Origin: an uncultured Bacteroidota bacterium | GTDB lineage: Bacteria; Bacteroidota; Bacteroidia; Bacteroidales; P3 | NCBI GenBank assembly: GCA_902775135.1 | Contig: CACYKY010000009.1 | Location: 62,001-126,000 of the forward strand | Reading direction: 5' to 3' | Length of the DNA: 64,000 nt | Shown: piece by piece, positions 1 to 7,356 of the stretch | How positions within the stretch are numbered: the stretch's first letter is position 1 | Layout of the letters: every line of letters begins with the position of its first letter | Made by a program: the position numbers and the translations under genes | The notes under the pieces: model-generated | Told to the model about the DNA's origin: nothing | Seen by the model: the letters and a program-made list of their open reading frames with translations, nothing else | The model's database searches: none

Positions 1-279
1 GGCCGTCAGGAGCATGCCCGACGCATAGACATTCACCTCGCGGAGGTAGTAGAGTGGGATGGTGTCGCCGTCGAGCACCGTAGCAAAGACATAGTGTTCC
101 GATGCCACACGCTTGATTTCCTTCTTCGTCAGGGCCTTCATCGGAGTGAGTTTCGTGACCCTCGCTTGACGTATGGCATTCGTATCCAACTGATGGCGCA
201 TTGTCAACGGATCCTGCGCGCTAGCGCCTATGGCGCCGAGCGTCATCAACCACAGTATGACCAATCGACCTATTTTCAT
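1..279 (-). CDS. DUF4294 family secreted protein, N-terminal part (runs off left edge)
   Basis: The first 93 codons of a minus-strand gene are visible; the 3' part lies outside the window. The protein starts MKIGRLVILW and has a Sec signal peptide ending near ASAQ (residues 19-22). The core around residues 62-84 (HYVFATVLDGDTIPLYYLRE) is typical of the Bacteroidetes DUF4294 family, whose function is unknown. The start is chosen at the ATG at 279, preceded by an AGGAG ribosome site within about 12 bases. It is transcribed away from the ABC transporter operon that begins at 448. Family assignment rests on pattern recognition and function is not inferred. Confidence 0.72.
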   Translation of the reverse strand, partial: MKIGRLVILWLMTLGAIGASAQDPLTMRHQLDTNAIRQARVTKLTPMKALTKKEIKRVASEHYVFATVLDGDTIPLYYLREVNVYASGMLLTA

Positions 280-363
280 CTTTCGAATCTCCTATTTGAC
301 TATGCATATATAACTCAAAAAACTCCTTTTTATTATCCCCTCTGTCCATTAGATGCCAAAAAA

Positions 364-397
364 ATTTGGCCACATGGGAAAAAGGTTGTATTTTTGC
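364..397 (+). promoter_or_regulatory. Bacteroidetes-type promoter for the ABC exporter operon
   Basis: TTTGG at 365-369 (-33 element) is followed after about 20 bases by TATTTTTGC at 389-397 (-7 element). This matches the TTTG/TAnnTTTGC consensus of the primary sigma factor in Bacteroidetes. It sits about 50 bases before the ATG at 448. Confidence 0.6.
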
Positions 398-447
398 ACG
401 TGCCGCAACGGCCCGATTTATTAAGAAAACAATTAAAAATAAGTATC

Positions 448-1224
448 ATGGAAGAAATACTGCGCGTCGATGAGCTGAGCAAGGCCTTCACGCTCTCGCG
501 CAAACAACAGAAGATAGAACGCACCTCCGCCCGTCGCAAGACGGCTGTGGACCACTTGTCGTTCAGCGCCTTCCGGGGGGAGATTTTCGGGCTCCTAGGC
601 CCCAACGGTGCCGGCAAGACCACCACCCTCCGTATGCTCTCCACACTCATACGTCCCGACAGCGGCGATGCCGTCCTCGACGGCAGCAGCGTGGTAAGCC
701 AACCCGAAGAGGTGCGCGCCAAGATAGGATTCCTAACCAGTGAACTCAAGCTCGAGGACTTCTTCACCCCCAACTACCTCTTCGACTTCTTCAGCCGCCT
801 TCATGGTGTTGACGAAGCGACAATAAGCGAGCGCAAGCAGCGCATGTTCAGCCGTTTCGGCATCGACCGCTTCGCGGAGGTCAAGGTCGCCAACCTCTCC
901 ACCGGCATGAAGCAGAAACTCTCGCTGGTCATCTCGCTGGTTCACGACCCAGAAATCATCATCTTCGACGAGCCCACCAACGGTCTCGACGTCCTCACGG
1001 CCCGCACCGTGACCGACTACCTGCAGGAACTGCGCGCCGAAGGCAAGACCATCATCCTCAGCACCCACATCTTCAGCCTCGTGGAGCGTCTCTGTGACCG
1101 CGTGGGCATCATCATCGACGGCCGCTTGGCGGCCTGCGGCACCCTCGACGAGGTATGCAACGGTATCTCCCTCGAGGACCGTTTCTTCGAGATTTACAAA
1201 GAACAGAAAGGAGGTGAAGAATGA
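448..1224 (+). CDS. natA: ABC transporter ATP-binding protein (NatA-like)
   Basis: A 258-residue ATPase subunit of an ABC-2 type exporter. It shows a Walker A motif GPNGAGKTT (about residues 50-58), an ABC signature LSTGMKQK, a Walker B IIIFDEPTNGLD and a switch histidine in LSTHIF. The open frame reaches upstream to 94, but that stretch has no family similarity. The ATG at 448, about 50 bases after a clear promoter, gives a protein of normal length. Its stop overlaps the start of the permease gene by 4 bases (ATGA), so the two are translationally coupled. Similarity is to the NatAB sodium-export branch; the true substrate is unknown. Confidence 0.88.
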   Translation: MEEILRVDELSKAFTLSRKQQKIERTSARRKTAVDHLSFSAFRGEIFGLLGPNGAGKTTTLRMLSTLIRPDSGDAVLDGSSVVSQPEEVRAKIGFLTSELKLEDFFTPNYLFDFFSRLHGVDEATISERKQRMFSRFGIDRFAEVKVANLSTGMKQKLSLVISLVHDPEIIIFDEPTNGLDVLTARTVTDYLQELRAEGKTIILSTHIFSLVERLCDRVGIIIDGRLAACGTLDEVCNGISLEDRFFEIYKEQKGGEE

Positions 1225-2408
1225 AATCGAATACCCTGACCATCATCAAGAAAGAATTCGCCCGTTTCTTTGGCGACCGCCAGCTGTTGTTCACAGCAGT
1301 CATCATGCCCGGCCTGCTCATCTATATCATCTATAGCTTCATGGGCACCGGCATCGAGTCCATGATCAACGACGGTGCCGAGGACGCTGTGACCCTCCGC
1401 GTGGAGAACATGCCCCAGAGCCTCGCCACCCCGCTCTTCTCGATGGACTCCAACGTCATCGTTACCAATCAGGCCATCATTGCCGACGACATCACAGCCC
1501 TCGAAGACAAGGAGCGCAACGACGTCCTCGTGCGCTTCCCCTTGGGTTTCGACTCGCTGCTCACCGCCTACGACCCCACCGAGGGGATGTCGGCCCCCAA
1601 TGTGGAGATCTACTACAACTCCACCAACAACGCCGCCACGCGCGTCTACGCTGAGCTCACTGGCCTCCTCACCGCTTTCGAGGACGGCATCAGCAACCGC
1701 TTCGACATCAACCGCGCCGACTCCGAGGAGGTCCGCTTTGACCAGGCTTCCGACGAAAGCATCGGCGCTATGGTGTGGAGCAAGATACTCCCCATGCTCA
1801 TCATGATGCTGCTCTTCAGCGGCGTGATGGCCATCGCCCCCAGCGCCATTGCCGGCGAGAAGGAGCGCGGCACCATAGCCACCCTCCTCGTCACCCCCAT
1901 GCGCCGCAATGAGCTGGCCTTGGGCAAGATTGTCTCCCTCTCCTGCATAGCACTCCTCAGCGGCATCTCCAGTTTCATCGGCATCGCCCTCTCGCTACCC
2001 AATATGGTGCCCGACGCCGGCGAGCTGTCGTTCCACTACACCACGAGCGACTACCTGGTGCTGCTCATCATCATCTTCGCCACAGTGCTCATCATGGCCT
2101 CTGCCGTCAGCCTCCTTTCCGCTTTGGCCAAGGATGTCAAGAATGCCGGCACCATGATCACCCCCTTCATGCTTATCATCATGGTGGCAGGCCTCCTGCC
2201 CATGTTCCAGAACGGCGCCTCCGAGAACCTCATCGTCTACCTCATCCCCTTCTACAACTCCATGGAGGTGATGGTCTCCGTCTTCTTGCACGAGATGCAG
2301 TGGACGCCCGTATTCATCACCCTTGGTGCCAACGTCCTCTACACCGCCATCGCCATCTGGGGCCTCACCCGCATGTTCAACAGCGAGAAGGTGATGTTCT
2401 CCAAATAA
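1221..2408 (+). CDS. natB: ABC-2 type transporter permease (NatB-like)
   Basis: A 395-residue membrane partner of the preceding ATPase. One N-terminal transmembrane helix (about residues 22-42, LLFTAVIMPGLLIYIIYSF) is followed by a large extracytoplasmic domain of about 140 residues. A cluster of about five helices then runs from residue 190 to the C-terminus. This is the classic ABC-2/NatB layout, and GEKERGTIATLLVTP at the start of the helical bundle is a family hallmark. The gene overlaps natA by 4 bases. The substrate (Na+, drug or other) cannot be read from the sequence. Confidence 0.88.
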   Translation: MKSNTLTIIKKEFARFFGDRQLLFTAVIMPGLLIYIIYSFMGTGIESMINDGAEDAVTLRVENMPQSLATPLFSMDSNVIVTNQAIIADDITALEDKERNDVLVRFPLGFDSLLTAYDPTEGMSAPNVEIYYNSTNNAATRVYAELTGLLTAFEDGISNRFDINRADSEEVRFDQASDESIGAMVWSKILPMLIMMLLFSGVMAIAPSAIAGEKERGTIATLLVTPMRRNELALGKIVSLSCIALLSGISSFIGIALSLPNMVPDAGELSFHYTTSDYLVLLIIIFATVLIMASAVSLLSALAKDVKNAGTMITPFMLIIMVAGLLPMFQNGASENLIVYLIPFYNSMEVMVSVFLHEMQWTPVFITLGANVLYTAIAIWGLTRMFNSEKVMFSK

Positions 2409-2431
2409 TCAAGAATTAAGGATGAAGGATT

Positions 2432-3799
2432 ATGAAAAGAGAGTTCAAATATTTTATTTGCGCAAGCCTATTCATCATTCTTAATTCTTCACCCTTAATT
2501 CCCTATTCGGCTCACGCCCAATGGTGGACGGGATGGAGCCAGCAGACAGGTCTCGCCCTCTGCATCCATCAATCCGACAGCTCATACGAACTCTACAGCC
2601 CGCTACAGACCTCCAACCCCATTCCCGTCAGCAAATGGACGTTGCGCAACGACACCCTGCGTTTGGAATGCGCCTCCATCGGATTCAAAGCCACTCTGAT
2701 AAAGAAAGACAGCCTTTGGAACGGCACCTGGCGTCAAGGCCTCATGAAAGAGGCCATCACCTTCCACCCTGCCGACACCCTTTACCAACTACGCCGTCCG
2801 CAGACGCCACAGCCACCCTATCGCTTCGACGAAGAGACAATCGCTGTCGATTACATTGATTCACAAGGGAACGCTGTTCACCTCGAAGGTACCCTCTCCT
2901 ACCCGAAAGGCACCGGCCCCTATCCCACCCTTGTGTTGGTGAGCGGCAGCGGCCAACAGAATCGCGACGAAGAAATCTTCTTTCACAAACCCTTTCTGGT
3001 CCTTGCCGACCATCTGGCCTCCCGCGGCATCGCTGTGCTGCGCTATGATGACCGCGGCGTAGGCGCCTCGACCGGTCCGCTCGACAGTGCCGACACACGC
3101 CTCTTCGCCGAGGATGCCGAGGCCATATTCAAAGCCGTGAAGGACAACCCCCATGTCGACACCGCCCGTCTGGGCATCGGTGGCCACAGCGAGGGCGGCG
3201 CCATTGCCCCCATGGTGGCGGCAAGGAACAATGCGGTGAAATTTGTCGTCATGCTCGCCGGACAGGGCTGTACAGGCCTTGAAGTCCTTGTGCAACAGAA
3301 CGATGCAATTTACCGCGCCAAAGGACTCTGCGACAGCCTGCTGACTATCCGCAACGCCTGTATGCGCGACCTCTTCGCACTGCCCACGGGCAGCAGTCAG
3401 AAAGACTATCAGGCCGTCATCAAGCGCCACACCGCCGGACTCACCCAAGCGCAGGTGGACAGTCTCAGCCTGGGTCGCGGCGCCACCTACAGCATGAAGC
3501 AACAGATGGACAGCCGTTGGATGCAGACATTCCTGCAACTCGACCCTGCAGATTATCTATCAAAAGTGAAATGCCCAGTGCTGGCACTGAACGGGAACAA
3601 AGACCTACAGGTCATCCCCCAACCCAACATCGAGCGTATCTTCGAGTTGTGCCCGAATGCAGACTGCCGTCTGATGCTCGGAGTCAACCATCTTTTCCAG
3701 CATTGCAATACCGGTTCGCCCGACGAGTATGTACTCATCGAGGAGACTTTTGCACCCGGGGTGATGAAAACTATCGCAGATTGGATATTGCGACTTTAG
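2432..3799 (+). CDS. Secreted alpha/beta hydrolase (BAAT/acyl-CoA thioester hydrolase-like)
   Basis: A 455-residue predicted periplasmic or secreted hydrolase. An N-terminal signal peptide (MKREFKYFICASLFIILNSS) ends near AHAQ. Residues about 30-120 form a small beta-rich domain. The hydrolase fold follows: oxyanion region LVSGSGQQNRDE, nucleophile elbow GIGGHSEGG (Ser as nucleophile), a late acid in LALNGNKDLQV and the catalytic His in LGVNHLFQ. It resembles Bacteroidetes S9-like or dienelactone-hydrolase-like proteins; the substrate is unknown. It begins 23 bases after natB and may be cotranscribed. Its last 4 bases overlap the convergent radical SAM gene. Confidence 0.82.
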   Translation: MKREFKYFICASLFIILNSSPLIPYSAHAQWWTGWSQQTGLALCIHQSDSSYELYSPLQTSNPIPVSKWTLRNDTLRLECASIGFKATLIKKDSLWNGTWRQGLMKEAITFHPADTLYQLRRPQTPQPPYRFDEETIAVDYIDSQGNAVHLEGTLSYPKGTGPYPTLVLVSGSGQQNRDEEIFFHKPFLVLADHLASRGIAVLRYDDRGVGASTGPLDSADTRLFAEDAEAIFKAVKDNPHVDTARLGIGGHSEGGAIAPMVAARNNAVKFVVMLAGQGCTGLEVLVQQNDAIYRAKGLCDSLLTIRNACMRDLFALPTGSSQKDYQAVIKRHTAGLTQAQVDSLSLGRGATYSMKQQMDSRWMQTFLQLDPADYLSKVKCPVLALNGNKDLQVIPQPNIERIFELCPNADCRLMLGVNHLFQHCNTGSPDEYVLIEETFAPGVMKTIADWILRL

Positions 3800-4569
3800 T
3801 TGTCCTCCACCGCGCCTTTGATCTGCACTTTCGTGAATCCTTCGTCGATGACAGGTTGCACGAGAGCTTTCATTTCCTGCGGGGAGAATTTCTCAAGACC
3901 TTGCATGGGAGTGGCACGGTCGATGGTGTAGACCATCCACTCGCGGGGCTTCAAAAGGCGAACAATGTCCATCATGGGCAGGATGACGTCGGGAGCAGAG
4001 GAGTCAAACCCGTTGCCACGCAGCATGCAAGTCTGGAGGACGAAGTTGCCCTCGAACTGCTTCAAAGCCTCGATGACGCGGGCGATATCGTAGCCAGGGG
4101 CAGGCATGTTAATCTTGGCAATCAGTTCGTTGGTAGGAGCGTCAATTTTCATGATGGGGTTATCCACCTTGCGCAAAGCGTTGAAGACCGCAGGGATATG
4201 CACACGTGTAGCATTGCTAAGGACACTGACCTTGGCTTGGGGGTAGTATTGGTTGCGCAACCGCAGCGTGTCGTCGATAATCTGCGGAAACTCGGGGTTG
4301 AGCGTTGGCTCGCCGTCACCGCTGAAGGTGATGCTGTCGACGGGGGTGCCCTCTTTGGCAAGCTTTATGAGCATACGTTCGAGGTCGGTGCGCACCTTCT
4401 CGGCGGTGGGGAGGACGGTGTCATTGCGGCCATCGCGATTCCATCCACACTCACAATAGATGCAGTCGAAATTGCATATCTTGCCTTTTTCGGGCAGCAG
4501 GTTGATGCCGAGCGAACTGCCGAGCCGGCGACTGAATATGGGTCCAAAAACAGTTTCTTCGCGTATCAT
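3796..4569 (-). CDS. Radical SAM protein
   Basis: A cytosolic radical SAM enzyme of 257 residues from the chosen start. The cluster-binding motif CNFDCIYCECGW (C-x3-C-x2-C) lies near residue 33, followed by a glycine-rich FSGDGEPTLNPEF that binds the SAM methionine and a conserved SNATR segment. The N-terminus VFGPIFSRRLGSSLGINLLP is characteristic of the small wyosine/TYW1-like radical SAM group often annotated only as 'radical SAM protein'. The frame is open up to 4674 with earlier ATGs (for example 4599); the ATG at 4569 best matches relatives. The gene converges on the hydrolase with a 4-base overlap and no terminator between them. Substrate unknown. Confidence 0.82.
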   Translation of the reverse strand: MIREETVFGPIFSRRLGSSLGINLLPEKGKICNFDCIYCECGWNRDGRNDTVLPTAEKVRTDLERMLIKLAKEGTPVDSITFSGDGEPTLNPEFPQIIDDTLRLRNQYYPQAKVSVLSNATRVHIPAVFNALRKVDNPIMKIDAPTNELIAKINMPAPGYDIARVIEALKQFEGNFVLQTCMLRGNGFDSSAPDVILPMMDIVRLLKPREWMVYTIDRATPMQGLEKFSPQEMKALVQPVIDEGFTKVQIKGAVEDN

Positions 4570-4646
4570 AAAATCAGGGTTTAAAAAGATAACGCCCATG
4601 GCTGTTAAATATTGCACGCCTGCTGCAAAAACATACAAATTCACTC

Positions 4647-4672
4647 TTGTGCCATTTTTTTCGTATCTTTGC
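4647..4672 (+). promoter_or_regulatory. Bacteroidetes-type promoter upstream of the small ORF
   Basis: A -7 element TATCTTTGC at 4664-4672 matches TAnnTTTGC exactly. A TTG at 4647-4649 is closer than usual, so the -33 element is weak. It is 26 bases upstream of the small ORF start at 4698. Confidence 0.5.
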
Positions 4673-4697
4673 AACCGTTATTATAGTCCAAAAGGAG

Positions 4698-4802
4698 ATG
4701 AATGAGACAAGACCATTGGGACTGGCACCGCTGTTCGAGGTGAGCGCCTGCGGCCACAAACAAGTTCCTCTAGTGGAGACAATTGATGTGATTGAAAGAT
4801 GA
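4698..4802 (+). CDS. Small ORF, 34 aa, unknown
   Basis: A 34-codon ORF beginning MNETRPLGLAPLFEVSACGH and ending DVIER. It has its own consensus promoter (4664-4672) and an unusually good Shine-Dalgarno site for this phylum (AAAGGAGATG directly before the ATG). No family is recognised. The sequence composition looks protein-like, so it could be a true small protein, a leader peptide, or the surviving 5' end of a lost gene. A weakly placed frame starting at 4799 overlaps its stop. Confidence 0.35.
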   Translation: MNETRPLGLAPLFEVSACGHKQVPLVETIDVIER

Positions 4803-4880
4803 GTAAGATAGTAGCAATAGTTTATTCATTGGTTGCCATATCGTGTTTAGCGCAAGAAACGTTAAAGTTTGTTAAAGTTC

Positions 4881-4914
4881 TTGACTCGTCCCTAAGGTCA
4901 TGCCTTAACTTTGC
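4881..4914 (+). promoter_or_regulatory. Promoter of the MerR-family gene
   Basis: TAACTTTGC at 4906-4914 matches the -7 consensus and TTG at 4881-4883 is a suitable -33 element. The start codon at 4947 lies 33 bases downstream. Confidence 0.55.
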
Positions 4915-4946
4915 AGCCGATATCAAACAAGCATTATTATCGTACG

Positions 4947-5774
4947 ATGATGATTTACAAACAAAAACTAACAATCGGAGAGTTTTCGAAGTTGATGCAG
5001 ACGACCGTAAAAACCTTGCGCCACTACGAACAAAAAGGGTTATTGCTGCCCGACGAGGTGGACGAGTGGACGGGCTACCGCTACTACAGCATCGACCAGA
5101 TGCAACGGCTGCAAAGCATCCGCGACCTGCAGCGGCTCGGTTTCTCGCTTGAGGAAATCAAAGACCTGCTGGAGGACGACTCGTCTACGCCCAGCATCCA
5201 GCAGATGGACGAAAAAATCAGCGAAACAGAACGGCAACTGCGGATGTTGGTTGCCCGCCGCGAGCGGCTACTCAACTGGAGGGACTCTCGCAAACAAATC
5301 ACAACAATGGAAAAGTTTAGCATTCAAAGCCTCCCGTCAATTATCGTCGCCTCGCACCGCGAGGTCATTCCCAACTACGCCGCCATCGGTCCAATGTGCT
5401 ACGAGAAAATTGGTCCCGAGATGCAGCGTCTCGGCTGCAAATGCCCGCCGCCAGGTTATTGCTTCACTGTGGAACACAATAAGGAGTACACGCCGACAGA
5501 CATCGACATCGAGTACTGCGAACAGGTGGAGGAAATGGGCACCGACAGCGCCATCATCCAGTTCAAGCGGCTGCCCGAAGTGTCCAAAGCACTCTGCGTG
5601 AAGCACGTCGGCCCTTACGAACGCTTCTACGAGTCGTTCACCGAAGCTTTCCGCTACATCGAGGAACATGGCTACCGCGTCGCCGGCCTACACCGCACCG
5701 TCTACATCGACGGTGTCTGGAACCAGAAAGACCCTGAGCAGTGGCTGTCGGTAATACAGATACCGATAGAGTGA
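4947..5774 (+). CDS. MerR-family regulator with GyrI-like effector domain
   Basis: A 275-residue transcription factor. The N-terminal winged HTH is classic MerR (LTIGEFSKLMQTTVKTLRHYEQ, then WTGYRYYS), followed by a dimerising coiled coil (about residues 75-110). A C-terminal GyrI-like/AraC-type ligand-binding domain (about residues 120-275) carries the usual motif SKALCVKHVGPYE. This layout is that of BmrR-like regulators that sense amphipathic drugs or other small molecules. Start: tandem ATGs at 4947 and 4950; upstream codons add nothing conserved. It is followed by a strong hairpin terminator. The regulated gene is not evident; the ABC exporter nearby is a candidate only by proximity. Confidence 0.86.
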   Translation: MMIYKQKLTIGEFSKLMQTTVKTLRHYEQKGLLLPDEVDEWTGYRYYSIDQMQRLQSIRDLQRLGFSLEEIKDLLEDDSSTPSIQQMDEKISETERQLRMLVARRERLLNWRDSRKQITTMEKFSIQSLPSIIVASHREVIPNYAAIGPMCYEKIGPEMQRLGCKCPPPGYCFTVEHNKEYTPTDIDIEYCEQVEEMGTDSAIIQFKRLPEVSKALCVKHVGPYERFYESFTEAFRYIEEHGYRVAGLHRTVYIDGVWNQKDPEQWLSVIQIPIE

Positions 5775-5787
5775 GCGGCAGAGATTC

Positions 5788-5818
5788 GAAAGCCAAGGCT
5801 GTTTTAGCCTTGGCTTTC
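5788..5818 (+). terminator. Hairpin terminator after the merR-type gene
   Basis: A perfect 13-base stem GAAAGCCAAGGCT / AGCCTTGGCTTTC (5788-5800 with 5806-5818) with a 5-base T-rich loop lies 13 bases after the stop codon. The T-run after the stem is short. Confidence 0.7.
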
Positions 5819-5861
5819 GTCCACTGCTACAATAAAACCATCAGCATTCCGTTAATACTGC

Positions 5862-6665
5862 ATGTCCGAACATTGGGAGATATACGCCGACTGGAACCCG
5901 TGGCACGGGTGCACCAAAATCAGCCCTGGGTGCAAGTACTGCTATGTCTACCGGCAGGACGAGATGTATGGCAGCGAAATTGCAAGTAGCGTGTGTCGCA
6001 AGACAGGCAAATTCTATCTTCCCATTAAGAAGAAGCGCGACAAGTCGTGGAAGATAGAGAGCGGGAAGCTAGTCTTCACCTGCTTCACTTCCGATTTCCT
6101 GCTCGAAGATGCCGATGCATGGCGGCCTGAATGCTGGGATATGATACGTTTGCGGAGCGACCTCTGGTTTTTCTTCTTCACCAAGCGCATCGACCGCTTC
6201 ATGGAGTGTGTGCCCGACGACTGGGGCGACGGCTACTCCAATGTCCTGGTGGGCTGCACTGTGGAGAACCAGGCGATGGCCGACTACCGACTGCCCATCT
6301 TCCGCTCGCTACCCATCCGCCACAAGAGCATCATCGCCTCGCCGTTGCTGACGGCAATAGATCTAACCCCCTACCTCGACGAAACGATAGAGGAGGTGTC
6401 GGTAGGTGGCGAGTCGGGCGTCGACGCGCGGCCCTGCGACTACGATTGGGTGCTCTCGATCCGTGAGCAATGCGTCGCTCACAACATTCCCTTCCGCTTC
6501 CACCAGACTGGTGCCCACTTCGTCAAGGATGGCCACACATACCGAGTGCGCCGCTGCCACCAACTCTGTCAAGCCCACAAAGCCAACATCGACTATAAGA
6601 TAGGCAAATATCTGGTGCCGGAAACAGTGAAATTTGAATGGAAAGACAGTGATTATCATGACTAA
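5862..6665 (+). CDS. DUF5131 (phage Gp37/Gp68-like) family protein
   Basis: A 267-residue protein of the DUF5131 family, related to radical SAM/spore photoproduct lyase-like proteins. The N-terminal WNPWHGCTKISPGCKYCYVY places three cysteines (C16, C23, C26 approximately) as in the Fe-S motif of the family. Further signatures are FTKRIDRF, VGCTVENQ and VSVGGESG. Members occur in phages and in bacterial chromosomes; their reaction is not established. The gene sits between merR and the GNAT gene, overlapping or abutting the latter. No phage genes surround it, so phage origin is not supported here. Confidence 0.82.
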   Translation: MSEHWEIYADWNPWHGCTKISPGCKYCYVYRQDEMYGSEIASSVCRKTGKFYLPIKKKRDKSWKIESGKLVFTCFTSDFLLEDADAWRPECWDMIRLRSDLWFFFFTKRIDRFMECVPDDWGDGYSNVLVGCTVENQAMADYRLPIFRSLPIRHKSIIASPLLTAIDLTPYLDETIEEVSVGGESGVDARPCDYDWVLSIREQCVAHNIPFRFHQTGAHFVKDGHTYRVRRCHQLCQAHKANIDYKIGKYLVPETVKFEWKDSDYHD

Positions 6666-7191
6666 TATGGAAACAGAAAGAATACTGTTGCGCCCCTGGC
6701 GCGAGAGCGATGCTGAAACGCTATACAAATACGCCTCCGACCCCGAGGTGGGGCCGCGTGCGGGCTGGCCGCCGCACAAGAGCGTCGAGGAAAGCCTCGA
6801 GATTATCCGCACCCTCTTCAATAGCGACCACATGTGGGCCATCGAATTGAAAAAGACATGCGAGCCGATAGGATGCATGGGCTATTTCATCTTTGGAGAG
6901 AGCAATATCGGTATCGGCGAGAACGATGCCGAGGTGGGCTATTGGATTGCTCGCCCCTACTGGAACCAAGGCATCTGTACCGAGGCGCTGAGAATGCTGA
7001 TAGACTTTTGTTTTGACGAAAAAAACTTCAACACTCTCTGGGCAGACTACTTCCCCGACAACCCTGCTTCCGGCAAAGTGATGGAGAAGTGCGGATTCCG
7101 CGACACTGGCAGAGTCAACCGCTGCAGCCACCTACAACTCGGCGCCGACAAACCCGTCCGCATCATGCGTCTTGACAGATCAAGATTCTGA
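6658..7191 (+). CDS. GNAT family N-acetyltransferase (RimJ/RimL-like)
   Basis: A 177-residue acetyltransferase of the RimJ/RimL type. It begins METERILLRPWRESDAE after a short lead and has the acetyl-CoA-binding core GYWIARPYWNQGICTEALR (motif A) and NPASGKVMEKCGF (C-terminal part), both typical. Two starts are possible: ATG 6658 (overlapping the previous stop by 8 bases) or ATG 6667. Relatives usually begin at METERL, favouring 6667 biologically. Likely cotranscribed with the DUF5131 gene. The substrate (ribosomal protein N-terminus, antibiotic or small molecule) is unknown. Confidence 0.85.
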   Translation: MTNMETERILLRPWRESDAETLYKYASDPEVGPRAGWPPHKSVEESLEIIRTLFNSDHMWAIELKKTCEPIGCMGYFIFGESNIGIGENDAEVGYWIARPYWNQGICTEALRMLIDFCFDEKNFNTLWADYFPDNPASGKVMEKCGFRDTGRVNRCSHLQLGADKPVRIMRLDRSRF

Positions 7192-7220
7192 TTATACTGT
7201 AGACAAGAAACTAAAAAAAT

Positions 7221-7283
7221 ATGGAAAGAAAACATTGGATTGACAATCTCCGTTGGGTGACAGTGCTGCTGGTGCGTCCTTGA
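7221..7283 (+). pseudogene. 5' remnant of an acyltransferase-3 family gene
   Basis: A 20-codon ORF, MERKHWIDNLRWVTVLLVRP, ends at a TGA. Its first 18 residues match the invariant N-terminus of membrane acyltransferase family 3 proteins (a charged start, then IDNLRWxTVLLV leading into the first transmembrane helix). The rest of that protein (normally about 350 residues) is absent. The following gene starts 73 bases later. The simplest reading is a deletion scar that left only the start of the gene. Confidence 0.55.
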
Positions 7284-7356
7284 AGAAAAACTTTAACAAT
7301 ATTTTTCCCATCGGCGCGTTATTATATCAAACATCAAACAATAACACCCTATTGCA

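Larger units (their letters stand above)
4570..4946. other. Intergenic stretch with two promoters and one small ORF
   Basis: This 377-base gap between the radical SAM gene and the MerR gene carries two plus-strand promoters and a 34-codon ORF (4698-4802), each listed separately. An overlapping frame from 4799 begins with a signal-peptide-like MSKIVAIVYSLVAIS but then runs into the merR coding region out of frame and is not credible. No RNA structure was recognised. Confidence 0.5.

Noticed and set aside
3517..4584. A 355-codon plus-strand frame
   Set aside because: Overlaps the end of the hydrolase gene and is antisense to the radical SAM gene.
4799..5152. A 117-codon frame with a signal-peptide-like start
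   Set aside because: More than half of it overlaps the merR coding region out of frame, with no family similarity.
5862..6665. DUF5131 (Gp37/Gp68) gene as evidence of a prophage
   Set aside because: No integrase, terminase, capsid or other phage gene is nearby; the family is also common in chromosomes.
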